A stretch of 64,000 bases of DNA from Syngnathus acus. Its lineage: Eukaryota; Chordata; Actinopteri; Syngnathiformes; Syngnathidae. Position 1 is the first letter of the stretch. Each line of letters begins with the position of its first letter. Position numbers and translations under genes: made by a program. Where the stretch lies: contig NC_051087.1 of NCBI RefSeq assembly GCF_901709675.1, positions 8,396,884-8,460,883 of the forward strand, in the 5' to 3' direction. Shown here piece after piece: positions 1 to 13,083 of this stretch. A model generated the notes under the pieces. The model searched no databases. It was given only the letters and a program-made list of their open reading frames with translations, and was not told where the DNA came from.

Positions 1-1810
1 GTTTTTTATTACGTCTCAGTGGACCTGCTGTTAAGCGCACAGCCTCGAAAGATATTCTGAGGCATAGACTGCAGGTATTATGAAACACTGAACTCAATGC
101 AGATCAATGCAAGAAATCTCTATATTTAAGACAAGAAGATACTTTTGTGAGGGTTGGAGACTGGTGCTTCTCCTTCACTACGAACACTTGAAGCGGCGGC
201 GTCAGGCTTGACTTGACATGTTTGACTGGAAAAGTAGCCGTGCTACTCTGTCAGAAGAAGTCTAATTGAAAGCCCATTCCAAAAAGTATAGCATTCTACT
301 TTGGGGAAGGTGGAAAAGAATGTTCCAATCATTCACTGCCAACTGCAAAAGGATTTTAAAGACTTAAATCCCTTTTCAAGGTCAAATCTCTTCGTTACCA
401 GGAGCAGTTTTTATAAAGCGTCATGTGGCTCAAACAGTCCAATACATTTCAAGGGAGGAACACAAAATTTGTGACACTTTTTCTAATTCGATTCGCGATA
501 AGTTGCAATTTTGCTGTTCTTCTCTTTGAATAACAGTTGATTGATAACATTGTCATTTTTTGTTGTTGTTCCTCATGTCATGACTTTTAGTTCATCGCGG
601 TGCCTATTGTGAAATGGGATTTAATGTGAGCACTCCATTAACAAAACCATCCACACATAGAGACTGGAAAGGGACGGATAAGCTCATTTGACAAAGCACA
701 AAAAGGAGAAAAAAAAACCCCAGTCCTTCCCTTTCCAAAGAACAAAACAAAATGTTGTTTCTTGATATCTGTACATGGTGTGCAGCTGTAATGCCATCTT
801 TTCACTCACCCCCACCATCTTGGACTTCCTTAAGTGAAAACTGGAAGTGGATGAACAAGATGATGTTAAAGAGATGAGAGATGCATGCTTTCCACCGCCT
901 GGACACACTCTAGTGGAATTACGTCACTATATTGTGAATGTGGTGAAGCTTGCAGACTGCTTCGTTCTTTGTAGATTTTTTTGAACATCATGAACACGAA
1001 GGCTCTAAATGAAGAAGAGGATTAGTAGGCTAAGGGGAAAAGGATTAGTCGGCGAAGTTAAATTTGAAAGGTAGCACTCATACTTATGCTTGATGTCAGT
1101 TGTACTTCTGCTTTCCTTGTGATGGAACTAAAGATGGTCAATGTTATGTACAGTTGAGGTCTTGTGATGTTCACACAAAAATGACAAAACAGTTCCGTGC
1201 CAAATTGAGTTCAATATGTATCAACTAGCAGAATACTGACAAGGCAACTGTTTTGTACAATTCTAAAGCTGTGCTTTGATGTCACATCATTTTTCCATTA
1301 GGTCAACTAAAAACAAACTACAACACGTTACTACTGTACGGTGAAAAGTTGCCAAACTCTTAATATTAATTGTGCTGCCATGATCGGACACAATCGGGGA
1401 CCACTGCGATTTAATTAGTGCTCTGACCAAATAGATGCACGGTTGAAATAAATAAGTGGTGCTGAATGTTCAGTAAAATCTTGCAAAGTGTTTCCTAACA
1501 GCTCTGTAATTATTAGAAAGCATGTTGTGGACCCTTAGGAAGGCTAAAAGACATTGAACCGTGCGTCCCAAAAGAAAAGTGCTGCACGACCGCATCCAAT
1601 CTTTATTTTTAAAGGTGATTTTAGCAAGGTGTGCTTTGACTGAGAAATGTCCAATTGCTCTCGGTGAAATCAAGAGATAGTGGTAGTGATTTTCTCCTCT
1701 TTTGCTCAATATTACTATTTGTTTACATTTTTTCAAGTATTAAACAACAGCTGTTTGAGTCTGTTGCCTGTTGTGTTAACTATCAAAATAAAGTTCATAC
1801 ATTTTGGGAA
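1..1810 (+). other. probable 3' UTR tail of an upstream + strand gene
   Basis: No open frame here resembles a protein and no splice-bounded exon stands out. The segment ends with an AATAAA at 1787-1792 followed ~20 bases later by an A-rich run, as expected at a vertebrate cleavage site. I infer that this is the long last-exon 3' UTR of a + strand gene whose coding part lies left of the window; the gene cannot be named. Alternatively it is plain intergenic DNA with a chance AATAAA. Confidence 0.35.
1787..1792 (+). terminator. polyadenylation signal AATAAA
   Basis: Canonical hexamer followed within ~20 nt by an A-run. It would end the transcript entering from the left edge. Confidence 0.4.
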
Positions 1811-1956
1811 AAAAAAAAGCTTTCGTTTACTTTTTGGGGAGGGTGAGGTATGGAGGGTTGGGGGATTAAACTGTGTAGCATGCTAATTATTTTAAACCTA
1901 TATTAACCTATATTTTTTTTAAACTTATAATTGAATATGTACAATTACTCATGACA

Positions 1957-1977
1957 ACACACACACACACACACACA
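1957..1977. repeat. (CA)n microsatellite
   Basis: Pure CA dinucleotide run of about ten units just upstream of the first SPINK-like gene. Confidence 0.9.
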
Positions 1978-2111
1978 AGGGCTAGAAGGGGTTAAATAGA
2001 TTTTGCCTGGCATTCATTTACATCTGCAGTGTTCCCACGTTCGATAATACTTCCAGTAAAATCACAAACCTGATGTGCCAGTGTAATTCAGTTCATCGAT
2101 CACCATTCATC

Positions 2112-3605
2112 ATGACTGGGAAAGTTTTGTTATTTGGACTCCTGTTCATCTGTGTGGCTGCAGGTATTTACTATTTCTATATTGTAAAAGTGTATGTTTG
2201 TATGTGACTTATGTACTGTATCAAGTAAGGTACACAAGGACTGGTTCTCTAAAATATATAGTATGCTACAAATCATTTCCTATTATATTTGCTCATTCAA
2301 ATATGTTTAATATACAGTATGTATCAAGTTTTAACTCGACTCAATTTATGAGCCACTTTAAAAACAACCACAGTTGCACGCAAAATGCAAACATAAGACG
2401 ATTAAAACATTAACTTAATACCTACATGAAAAAGTAAACACTAAAACAGTACAAAGTCTCAAAATGATTTGAAAGCTGGAGATTGAAAAGATGTTTTATA
2501 ATGCCCCACAGTATGTTTAATCTTTTGGAGGACTACACCGCAAGGCATATTGTTATTGAGAATGGCCAGAAGCGACTGACCTAATATTCAAGAGGACCTC
2601 CATGAAGTGGTACAGAGTAATAAGGGGAGCAAGATGTCTTAATCTGTACAATCAATCACACCTTCTAAAAACCTCAAGGAAAAAGATTCAAATTAATCCA
2701 AAATAGCCGAACAAGGAACCGGGTCGGAAGCGTTAAATGCGGTGGTTGAAATGACAATCGTAGCAGTAAACATGCTACACTGACAAACTCTGGTCAAACG
2801 TTAACTATGCTCTTGCGCAATAAAGACATGACCACCAGTTCAAGCTCATGTTTTAATGTTCATAACCCAGAGTATAAAATGATGTATTTCTGAAAAGTAT
2901 TTGTGTGAAGACTGAAATGATGTTTCCACATTCTTCACAGATGCACAGAATGCAGCAACCCCAAGGATGGTGACGTACCTTTTATTGCACACATATTCTA
3001 TACAAATTTGTTAGGCTCGTGTTAGTGTTTATTATTGTGGTTGCAGTTTACGCTTTGCAATTATCTACAACTGCAACATAAAAAATTTAAATAGTGCAGT
3101 AGTTCTTTACTTAGCGCCACAAAAGTTACAAATTTTACGTGTTATTCTGCAGCCATTTTGTCCTGGCCCTGAAGACTTTTTGGCATGCCCCATGAACTAT
3201 GCCCCTGTTTGTGGTAGCGATGGAAACACCTACGCAAATGAGTGTACCCTTTGTGTCCACAGAAGGTAAGAACACAAGTAAATACAAAAGACAAAACACT
3301 CACTAGTCTTTCAGAAAGCAGAATGTGTTCACAGGCATGAAACTTCAACAACATTCCTAATTCAGAACTGTGAATGGTTGAAAACGACCCTCCACACATT
3401 ATACTTTTTTGTTTTTTTTGTTTTGTGAGAGATAAGGATGTGACTCACAGTAGCCTACTTTGTCCCATTGTTCAATCATATAGAATTTGTACACAATGAA
3501 ATAAAATCCACAAGGAATTCAAGCAATGTTTGAAGTGCTTGATTTTCTCCCCACAGGACAACAGAATTGGATGTTTTGATTGTTCGCAATGAAGCCTGCT
3601 TCTGA
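2112..3605 (+). CDS. Kazal-type serine protease inhibitor (SPINK-like), copy 1
   Basis: Four coding exons: 2112-2163, 2941-2969, 3153-3265 and 3557-3605. All splice sites are GT..AG and the phases join to 80 aa plus stop. Exon 1 encodes an N-terminal hydrophobic signal peptide ([17 protein letters not shown]). The mature part has the six Kazal cysteines with the family spacing: C2-x7-C3, C3-x10-C4, C4-x2-C5, and 17 residues from C5 to C6. The hallmark [14 protein letters not shown] is present. Kazal proteins are secreted and block serine proteases by inserting a loop whose P1 residue lies two after C2; here P1 reads as Met, which suggests an elastase- or chymotrypsin-type target (inference). 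AATAAA signals follow at 3664-3673. It is the first of three tandem copies; the start is the only ATG before the signal peptide. Orthology to a numbered SPINK is not clear, so no symbol is given. Confidence 0.88.
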
Positions 3606-3663
3606 TCAGCTGTTCAGCAAGTAGATCAAATCAGCAGCAATGTTTCAATCAGAAGGAATATTA

Positions 3664-3673
3664 AATAAATAAA
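3664..3673 (+). terminator. overlapping AATAAA signals, SPINK copy 1
   Basis: Two overlapping AATAAA hexamers about 60 nt after the stop codon of the first Kazal gene. Confidence 0.6.
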
Positions 3674-3788
3674 GAAATCTACAAATGCAATCCATGGTCT
3701 ACAACTAGTTAATTAGTTTTTGTGTCCATGTTTACTGTCTGAGTTAGCTTTTTTTGTGTGTTGATATTGATTTTCAGTGATCTGACTG

Positions 3789-3824
3789 CAATAAATTCAC
3801 TGCACTGAGTGTGACATTGTCATT
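3789..3824 (+). promoter_or_regulatory. candidate core promoter of SPINK copy 2
   Basis: A TATA-like CAATAAATTC (3789-3798) is followed by GTGACATTGTCATT. The same pairing of an ATAAAT box and GTGACATTGTCATT occurs just upstream of the third copy (5902-5934). Conservation between paralogues suggests a shared core promoter with a very short 5' UTR. The function is inferred. Confidence 0.4.
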
Positions 3825-3852
3825 GTGAGTTAGTCATTGACCAGCATTCATC

Positions 3853-5445
3853 ATGATTGGGAGACTTCTTCTTGTGGGACTTCTGCTCATCTGTGTGGTT
3901 GCAGGTATACAAAAATGAATATTTAATTTAGCAAGTTTTTATACACTCAACTAAAATATTACAGTAGACATCTGTTTACTTGCAGTCTGGTTGCAGCTTT
4001 ATTTGCAATTAAGGGGCGATTACTTCCCCCCGCTCCCAAAAAACAAATCCCCCAATTTTCCCAACTTATTTCAATAAGAAATTACTTGCAATTACTTTAT
4101 GTGGATTTTCACATGTTTTGTCGATATCTAAAATAGCATTTTTGTCATACATCTGTTTGGGAAGTGCATGGTCGCTTCTATGAGGTCCTCCATCAGCGCT
4201 AGTGAATTTTGTTTTTAAATATCCACGATTTTAATTGCTTAAACCCTTGCTCTGAATGTGATGCTATTTAGCCATGATAATTGCTGTGTCATTGTATGTT
4301 TTTTTTTTTTAAACATTATGTATACCAACGTTCTTCTACAGTGTATTAATAAAGATACACGGGTAGTTCCTTGGTAGTTCCTTCCATCTTTATAATGCAA
4401 GTCAAATATATTTCTCATGTTCCTTTGTTTTGTGTACTGAAGGTGTAGTATGAAAATTGAACTCACTTCTATAAACAATTTCCGCTTTCACAGACACAGA
4501 GGCACGCCCCTATTTGAACGTGAGTGTTACCATAAATATTTACATTTGCTATCAGCTTCTCTGTGTGAAAGAAGTGATATAGAATGTTGTGAGTAACAAG
4601 TAGTTTTATTTTTTTTGCTTAATTTAGCTCGCATGAGCTCGATTAATCAATATCAGTATGATGCGTGATAATGAGTTAATTAAAACACAAATGTATAATT
4701 ATTGCACATTGACTGTGAACTTTAAGGCCCCACTGCTTATTCTTGGCAAAAATCTAAATGTATTTATTCATTCATTTATTTATTTTTTTGCTCTTTGTCA
4801 GCCAATGTGTCCAGCTGGGCCAATTAATTTTTGCACCAAGATTTACAGCCCTGTGTGTGGTGCAGATCAAACCACTTACTCCAATGTGTGTGTTCTCTGT
4901 GAACACAACCAGTGAGTACTTCACGCTACTCTCATGCACCCACATGCAAACTTACACACACAGCAAATTCACACATGAGGTCTGGTATTGTGTATTCTGG
5001 TGGTTAAAATAGAAACAACTACAACTGCAGTTCTGAACTCTGATTGGCCGATAGCAGCCTCCCAGAGAGCAAGTGTACTATTGTTTTTTTTGGAACAGAT
5101 CAGGAATGTTGCTTATGGCCATAATTAAATAATTATTATGGAAGAAATAGTTTGAGAATTTCATGAGTATTTTTTCAGGTTTGCATTTCTCCCAAAAAAT
5201 ATCAAGTTAGAAGTTTGAGTCATTTTCCCCATCTGCATTAACACAGTTCAAGAAATTTCCTCCGTCATGTTACTTTTGAACTTTTTAAATGACCTAGTAC
5301 TATTACCCTAGCTGATTTGCACAAGATGAAATAAAACCATTTACCAATCAAAGTGAAATAATTCACATATTATCTATTTTCTTTCCACAGGCAAGTAGGG
5401 AGAAATGTTTGGATTGCCTATAAGGGAGCCTGCGAAACTCCCTGA
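3853..5445 (+). CDS. Kazal-type serine protease inhibitor (SPINK-like), copy 2
   Basis: Exons 3853-3904, 4494-4519, 4802-4911 and 5391-5445, with GT..AG junctions, joining to 80 aa plus stop, the same length and intron phases as copy 1. The signal peptide is [17 protein letters not shown]. The mature chain has all six Kazal cysteines with identical spacing (C2-x7-C3, C3-x10-C4, C4-x2-C5, 17 residues C5 to C6). After C2 comes TKIYSPVC, so P1 is Lys, the classic trypsin-inhibitor choice seen in pancreatic secretory trypsin inhibitors. Copies 1 and 2 thus share architecture but differ at the specificity residue. A polyadenylation signal lies at 5497-5502. The intron before the last exon still resembles the equivalent introns of copies 1 and 3, supporting recent tandem duplication. 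Confidence 0.9.
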
Positions 5446-5496
5446 AAGTGAATTTCATCAGTGGAACAGTTTTATTCACAGTAAAATCCCTTCATG

Positions 5497-5502
5497 AATA
5501 AA
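5497..5502 (+). terminator. polyadenylation signal, SPINK copy 2
   Basis: AATAAA about 50 nt after the stop codon of the second Kazal gene. Confidence 0.6.
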
Positions 5503-5901
5503 GGTATTTCAAGAAATGTGTAAATAGTTGTTATTTGGCACCAGGTTTGACCATCTTTGTAGGGAAACTCAGTATGACAATATTGATCCAAAGAGTGTAT
5601 TTCTTTCAAAGTACACATTACAACAATTTTAATGGATTGAAAACATTTGCACTTCAAATGCAAAAGATGATTTAAGATATGAATTGCAAGTGTGGTTACA
5701 GGATGAATTAATGTTTTCTCAAAGCACTAATTTAGTATGAGCAACGTAATTCTTCATTTGCAGTGAAATCAAAATATCAGAAATGACATGAATGTAATAA
5801 ACGACCCATGGTCTACGAGGGCTTAAATAGTTTTGTGTGCGTGTTTTGTTTCTGAGTGTGCTTCTTCTGTATTGACATAGATTAGACATTAATCTGACAT
5901 T

Positions 5902-5934
5902 GATAAATACAGCACTGACGGCGTGACATTGTCA
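5902..5934 (+). promoter_or_regulatory. relic core promoter of SPINK copy 3
   Basis: GATAAATAC box followed by GTGACATTGTCATT, as in copy 2, ending just before the ATG of the third copy at 5941. The promoter looks intact although the gene body is broken. Confidence 0.4.
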
Positions 5935-5940
5935 TTCATC

Positions 5941-6461
5941 ATGTCGAGGAGACTTCTTTTTGTAGGACTTCTGTTCATCTGTGTGGTTGCAGGTAAATAA
6001 AACAAAATAATGGATGGATGAAATGATTGATTTACTGTTATTTTTTATTTTGCACAGTTTGTTTCTGGAAAATCTATCTGGAAAGTATTAGCGTCGCCTG
6101 GTGGTCAAAATAGAAACTACTATGCTTGTATTTCTGCAGAAATACGTAACGCGTAGCTTTTTTCTTGTTTGTTTTGGAACAGATAAGGATGTAGCTCATG
6201 GTCATTTATATTTACTAGATAAACAATAGGAATTAAGAACAAATACCGTGAGTGTATCTTGTAATCTTTGTACTTCTCCATTGGGAAACAAAATCAAGTC
6301 ATAAAACGTTCGAACTGTTTAACTGTGCATTACTACTCTGCCCATTGTATTATACTAGCAGATTTAAGATGGATCTAAGAAAAGTTCAAGGTGATCTTTT
6401 CTCTCCACAGGACAATAAGGACACCCGTTTGAACTGCCCATAATGGGGCTTGATCTCCTGA
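5941..6461 (+). pseudogene. SPINK-like pseudogene, copy 3 (internal exon deletion)
   Basis: Exon 1 (5941-5992) is intact and encodes the signal peptide MSRRLLFVGLLFICVVA with a good GTAAAT donor. A last exon is recognisable at 6411-6461 after a CTCTCCACAG acceptor, aligning base for base with the last exon of copy 2, but it has in-frame TGA codons where copy 2 has Trp and the sixth Cys. The two middle exons, including the whole five-cysteine Kazal core, are missing. The 418 bp between exons 1 and 4 contains only sequence resembling intron 1 and intron 3 of the sister genes. No functional inhibitor can be made. It might still be transcribed, since the promoter-like block is kept. Confidence 0.8.
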
Positions 6462-6529
6462 TAAGACGAGTTGAAAGTAAATATCAGCAGTATTTGTTCA
6501 CAAATTAAACAATTCATTCATGAATTAAA

Positions 6530-6531
6530 AA

Positions 6532-6585
<54 letters not shown>

Positions 6586-6606
6586 AGAGAGAGAGAGAGA
6601 GAGAGG
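6530..6606. repeat. (GA)n microsatellite
   Basis: About 75 bp of GA repeats with a few GG interruptions, between the SPINK cluster and the STRA6-like gene. Confidence 0.95.
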
Positions 6607-6772
6607 ATTAATGACAACTGGAAAGGGAAAAGGGAGGAATGCATGAGAGAAGGGTGAATCTGAGGTCAAAGTTCAAATGATTGAGTCACATGAGTGAAAC
6701 CAGGAAATAGGGAAGTGATGGCTCTCCACACAGTCATGCTCATCAGACGTGCTGAGGACTTTTTGACAGCCG

Positions 6773-9700
6773 ATGGATAATCTAACAATGATTACCGAAC
6801 AATTGGTGCATGTGTAAGTATGTTGTGAGTTTACTTTTGTTTACTTCAACCATACTTTGGGGCCAAGTTTAGGGCCTTTGACAGTTGCTTTGACAGTTTG
6901 GTGTGTTTACTACCCATTTTGTTCAGTACATGAGCAGGTCAAGGTATTAAAAAACAAAATTTTGTTGCAGCGTGGTTCTATGCCGATGCAAACAACCTTT
7001 ATACATCTCCAAAATAAAAACAATCCTCACGTTTTTCCCACAGGAAAGCCATAGTTCAGGACTGTCACAATGGAATATCGATTGACCTCTTTCTGCATCT
7101 CACACTTATCCCCGCTGTAAGTCGTCCCTCCTTTTAAACAAGAACTTGAAAACTCGACTGTTGAATTGTGTTTATTTATAAGTCAGCAGCGTGCCCACAA
7201 ACTGATTTTTTACAATCTCATAAACTTTCACAGTTTGTTTAATTAATAGGTTTAGTAAAAGCACGACAGCACCACTGCTGAGATAGAATGAGCAGGTACT
7301 TCATTGCAAGGGATGTACACTGGACTCTTCTCTTACTCATTCAACCACGAGTTTGGGAGAAATCTGTGAGAAATAACTCATTCAGTCACGGGGTTGAAGT
7401 GCACCACATGATACAGAAGATGGTGCTGTTTTTCACATTCTAATTAATACAGAAGACTTACCAAGTGTGTGTCTGTCTGACGTCCCGTTCCTGCGAAATC
7501 TTTCTCCAGCCAATTTGCCATTCAAAATGCAGTTTTTTTTTATTTTTTTTATTGGCCACTTGAGTGATTATGATTGACCCCTAAAAAGCAACAAGTGGCC
7601 AAATATATGTCCAGCAAAAGGAGTCTGAGGATTAAAATTTTTTTGCTGTGTATATTTTACCTTACTTGAAGGGAGAATGTATAAAGTGCATTGAAGTTTT
7701 TACCTAAGTTTACAAAGACAAGTTTTGCAATTGTTAGCTTTTGTTGTCTTTCAGGTGCTGATTACCTTGGTGCTGTCATTCCTTCAGAAAAGAGCCAAAA
7801 CATTGGCGATTGACCACAGACTTCCTTTCCTGCAAAGGCGTTTTGGCATTGTGGTGTAAGTCAATCACAGAGAAAAAATAAAAACCTTTGTAAAGAATTC
7901 CTTAGAAACTATTATCACTCAGATAGAGCAAGATTTTCGTGCTTCAAGCTATTTATCTTAATTTATGCATTTTCTGCACGATAAATTAAACATTTGTCCT
8001 GTTTTTGAACCTTTGTTTGATCCGATGAATAAATTAATCAACAAACAATGGAGAGACAAATCTTGTCTGTAATAATAGCAATAAGGTCATTTCAGGGAGC
8101 CACTGTAAGAAGATTCAGGAACAAATTGCTCCCTTGGTATTGGGCACTTGTCCAATGCTTATTATGAAATACACAACTCAAATGTTTATTCCAACCCATG
8201 TGTGCCTGATGGGTGATGAGTCTTCATGTCCTTGGTAGACCTCTGGATACCATAGGCAGCCTGAGCAATCGCTGGTCATACGGGTTCGCCTTTGGCGCGG
8301 TGTCCTACAGCGTCCTGCTGCTCTTCTCGGAACATTACATTCCTTTTAGTGTCCCACCCTGGGCCAGAGGTACTGACATTTTTTTTTTTTTTTTTAACCA
8401 CCAACAAGATATGTTCTCTTGTACACACATAAACTAATTGGTCCTCCTCAGCTGTAGTTTACCTAGTTGGAGCTTTGGAGGTGGGGCTTGTGAACTTACC
8501 TTTCTTTGCCTGTCTGTCAACGCCCTCCAGAGCAGCTGGAGCTGTGCTCGGAATTCTCTACTCTTTGTGTTGGTAAATATTCATTCAGAGTGCATGTCTT
8601 AATATGGGCAAACGTGATGCCAAATTACTATAATGTCTATTTGATTGTCTCCAGGCTTATCATTACAGTGTGGGACACATTCACATGTCCAGATGGCAAG
8701 GTAAGTGGGTACTACTGCTCCTAGGTGAGTGCTGTGCCCACCTGACATGTTTGTTTGTATTTACTTTTGATGCCAGAAAATCAATACATACATGTGTTTT
8801 GTAAAAGATTTTGGGGAAATACCAGAAGATAATTATCCAGTGGCCTTGTATCCTCTCTCTCATTTTTCTTTTGGGACGATTTGTCTACATGCTGGCGAAA
8901 GTTGTTCGAATACATCTGCAGCTGGAACACGAGGTCAGAGCATATAAATCAGAACTCACAGAGTAATCATTGAGATTTCAAATTTGCTTTTTATTTTTTC
9001 CCACTGTTATAGTCTTGTTCACAGTTAATGCATTTTACAACTTGTTTTTTACATTAGATTTAAATGCGTGTTTACAATGAAAAAAAAGTGAGTGTTAAGA
9101 TTGATATGCCACCAGGACTCTGATGAACTGACTCAGCAACATCAAGTGCAGCATGTTAAGAGACTTCTGAGGAAGAAAAGTACACACAAGTAAAATACAA
9201 TACAGAGTGGAATGGGTGGAACTGTTACAAATTGAAATAGAAATGCAGGTATCTCATCACCATTTGTGTCATTTGTTTGATTTTTATTATTTCTAGTGAC
9301 GCAAGTTTTAGTGACTGTTGCAGCAAGGCCCTAAGCTGGTTTCAGAGCAGAGTGTATGAGTGGGATCCACACTTCAAGTTCCCAAACAGAATCATTGGCA
9401 CTGCCATCATATCCCTCATAGGTCTATATACGGTAATGAGCACAAGCAATTGCATGCTTAATTCCAAAAGTAGTTGGTATCAAATGGTGCATGCCATCTG
9501 TTCTTGCTTTTAGATGACGCTGGCTGACTACAGTCTCAGCAATATCGCTTTTGAGCAAGTAGTCAGGTGGAAGAACACACTCAAACAATTGGCGTCCTGT
9601 AATCAGAATGAAGCTTTGGAAGCAATGATTCCACAACTGGAAGAATTCATCAACGTGGCCAAAAGTGAGTTGGCCTCCATGTCTTGTTTGTATATGTAAT

Positions 9701-12033
9701 TGTATACATTTTTGATTCATTTAGTGAATTGTAAACTACTACTAACACACAAAAAGACTGACTAGAAATGGAGGCGATAATAGAATCGCTAATAACTTTT
9801 GTGTTCCAGAGTCGGGCTAAAATATAGCAGAAAACATTTTTTTACAGACTGTCAAAACCTAATCTAGATACAAGTTAAAATCAATCTATTAATTTCTTTC
9901 ATTCTAGAGACTTGGTGGGCGACCACCATTTTTGCTAGTCTCAATTCAGTTGCTTACACGTTCCATGTAATGGTATGTTACCGGTAAGTGGATCTAGAAA
10001 ATGCAATTAATCAGCGCAAACTCTGACATGTTCACATAATAATATGTCGTTTCCACAGGAAACATTTAAAGAGACTTTGGAGGGGTGAGAAAGGTTTTCT
10101 CCCAGAGAAGTTTCTCAAGCCAAAGTCTGCCGTCAGTGTGGTGAGTGTGACACAACAGACACATGACATTTACTGTACAACTTTAAAAATTGTAAAAAAA
10201 AAATCTGGATTTTGGGCAGGCCTCCATCGCACGCTACTCTGGATGGCAAATTGCTTTTACGCTCTGGGGTAAGATTTCATTAAAATTCTTTTTTTTTTTT
10301 AATCACATAAATATATCATTTTTAGCATTAGTTTTTTTAAATTTTTATATTGCAGGTTATGTGCTCGTCCACTTTGTTCACTTCCTGGTTGCACTCTTGG
10401 TGGTGTATGTGATTATTATTCCAATCCAACATGGACAAGCCCTGAGCATGCTGTCCAACCTGGGCATCCTAATGTAAGCATTTACATATATGTGTGCTCC
10501 AGTGGATATTGAGTTGACATGAATGGCAGTACAAACAGTTCAAAATCAAATGTCAGTGTTAACCTTCAGGCTTCTGCTAGGAAGAAAAAGCCTACTAGTA
10601 CATCTGGACTATAGTTGAGGTTAATTGGAGGTATTGTAGATACAGTATGGTGGCACGTGTGCATGCGGACACCCATTTAATAGGAGTTAGAATTTCATTG
10701 GATGAGCATAACCGCATCCTAGTTAAGAGTTTCAAAAAGGATTTATATGTACATGTCTCATTTTTTTAAGTCATAAAAACCTGATATTTGATCACGGGTG
10801 TGTAGACTTATATCCACTGCATCATCAATATGAGAACATTTACTCTTTTCTTTGTGTTCCTCTTCTTCTAGTCTGACCATTGGTCTGGTGGTAGCCATGG
10901 TGATCCTCCAGATAGCTTTGGTACAGATTTTTTTTCTCCAGGACAAAATGTCTCCTGATGATAAACAAAAACCTCTGGCTCTCAATAATAGGTGGGTATA
11001 GATATTTTAATATTGCAAATATAATATGAGAGAAGGGTTGTGATGTAAAAAGTACAAGGACTCGAAATATTGGTCATGGTTGTAAACCTGACATCTGGAA
11101 TTTGCCATGTATTCCAATGAATGTGAAAGCAAAGCACAAAAAGTTATACATATGTCATACTTGTAGTTGCCGTTTTCTACATCAGTGTCAATTGCTGAAA
11201 CCAGCATTGAATATATCTCAACTACAATATCTACATGTAATAAAACATGGGAATATGAATCACCTAAAATATGAATGTTGTCCCTTCTTTTTTGCCTTCA
11301 GAAAAGCATTCCACTGCTTCAACTACTTTTTCTTTTTCTATAACGTGATCATGGGCATAAGCAACTGCATCATGAGACTGCTGATCAGCATTGTGCTGGG
11401 AACATGGCTGGTGTCCCGCATCGACCGCACAATAATGCAGCGAGGCTATGAAACCATGGATGCGGGTGATTTTAATACTATATGATGCTTGAATCACTTA
11501 CTTAAGACAACTTAAAGGGGACAAAATTGTATTTTTAGTGCATTTCTCCACAAAGAACTGTGTGCAAATCTAACTATTGGTGCATTTCCCAGGTTATAGT
11601 ACATGGATTGGGATGATCTTTGCTGACCACTATCATAACAGTCCAGTTATGGTGTGCTTCTGCCAGCTGCTTGTCTCCACCACCCTGGACAAACATAGAC
11701 TGCCGACATACTCCACGTTAAACAACACACCATCTGGTTTGTAAACTGCATTCAACAGGAACTGCAAGAAGTCAAATTCTGCTGATGTGGTTTTTCCTGT
11801 TGCTCATATTTTTGTTCTGCTTTCCAGAGTATTCTGTAAACAGTCGAGCCAGGAGACGTTGGACATTGTTATACACCCTCTTGAGGAACCCCCATCTTAT
11901 TCTGCACAGGAAGCAGCATCTCTCCTCTTTGGGGGTTTTGGATGTGTCTTCTTCGCTTCAATCGGACACAATATTGCAAGCTTGGGTCATGGCTTCACAA
12001 ACACAGAGGAACAAGGCAGCGTCGGTGCACTGA
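6773..12033 (+). CDS. stra6l: STRA6-family retinol/RBP receptor (STRA6-like, RBPR2)
   Basis: Multi-pass membrane receptor. STRA6 family members take retinol from plasma retinol-binding protein into cells. Eighteen coding exons: 6773-6813, 7044-7116, 7755-7855, 8239-8369, 8452-8572, 8655-8700, 8808-8933, 9116-9189, 9297-9432, 9514-9664, 9908-9983, 10059-10140, 10220-10268, 10356-10473, 10872-10991, 11302-11465, 11593-11736 and 11828-12033. All are GT..AG and phase-consistent, giving 652 aa, normal for STRA6. Many hydrophobic segments are visible (e.g. [30 protein letters not shown]). The C-terminal [21 protein letters not shown] region matches the family signature near the STRA6 C-terminus. 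Residues [14 protein letters not shown] and the long loop around 230-300 are placed as in STRA6. I chose stra6l over stra6 because tdrd7 and tmod1 follow directly, as they do for the mammalian Rbpr2 locus. The ATG is the first one in a short first exon. The family call is firm; the paralogue choice rests on synteny. Confidence 0.87.
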
Positions 12034-12223
12034 GCACTGAGACACAAACGCCGGACTACGAGCATGCATAACTTACATACACACTGATACATATTTTGTG
12101 ACTGATTGGAGGTCTTATCAAAATGCACGTGTGATTTGATAAGTTGATAAAAATTGAATTGCACTTTGTTTACACTTTAGTTTGTAATTATGGTAGAGTT
12201 TCATCTTCTTAAAATTATTTCTA

Positions 12224-12229
12224 AATAAA
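12224..12229 (+). terminator. polyadenylation signal, stra6l
   Basis: AATAAA about 190 nt after the stop codon of the STRA6-like gene. Confidence 0.6.
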
Positions 12230-12939
12230 TCCATGCACATTTATTAGTACAGGTTTGAGAAGAGTTAAGTATCTGTTCTATCATGAAGATTGAGTAATGC
12301 CCCAAATTTTAAAATGTGGCAGAAGGGAGGAACACATCTTTATTTCATGACTGTCTGCCAATAACTGTGGCTAAATACAACTCTTCACAGCAGCAAAGAC
12401 ATCACAAAAGACAAATGTTTGACCCCAAACTGTTGCTTGCTGGGTGAGAGGCCTGAAAGAAAGTCACAAAGAAAAAGTGTGAAGTTAAAGATATAACTTA
12501 ATTCATTGCTGAACAGGTCATTATGGGACTGTTGCATTTTAGTGCATACATTTGTCCATATTTTCCCTTGTTTTATCAATATAGCACATGCAGTGCATTG
12601 TGGTTATGAGTATAAAAGTGAACAATTTGGTGGGCCTGTGACAGGTTTTTAATATCTTGTATGTTTTATTTTCCCTGAACCCATTAACTTTTATAAACTG
12701 AATTCTTCAGCCTGTGCGTGTGTTTTTTATTTTATTTTTATTTTTTAAATTTAACTGAAGCAGATAAATACATATATGGTAATCAAATTGAGGGGTTTTG
12801 AAGTTTGACGTGAACCTAATTAGCGCACACACGTCTGATTTCTACTAAACTTACATGCCATATATTTATCATAAATAATCTAATGAGTGATCTAAAACTG
12901 TAATTTCACTAAGTACTGCTCAATAGTGTGTCGCGATAA

Positions 12940-13083
12940 TAGCAAACTTCCGGTTGAGGCCATGTTGACGAGAACACGCCTAGGGGAAGAAAAACAACAA
13001 CGCACTAATTAGTCTGTGGCAACGCACTAATTCGTCTGTGGCAACACTCGACAGTGAAAAGTTAGCACATTGGCAACGACAGG
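12940..13083 (+). promoter_or_regulatory. probable tdrd7 promoter and non-coding first exon
   Basis: An ETS-type CTTCCGG site (12948-12954) lies in a more CpG-rich patch. It is followed by a stretch ending ACGACAG|GTAATT at 13083, a good splice donor. The coding exon of tdrd7 begins after an AAACAG acceptor at 13556, so this is the best candidate for the 5' UTR exon. Two near-identical 22 bp copies of ACGCACTAATT(A/C)GTCTGTGG sit inside it. Confidence 0.5.
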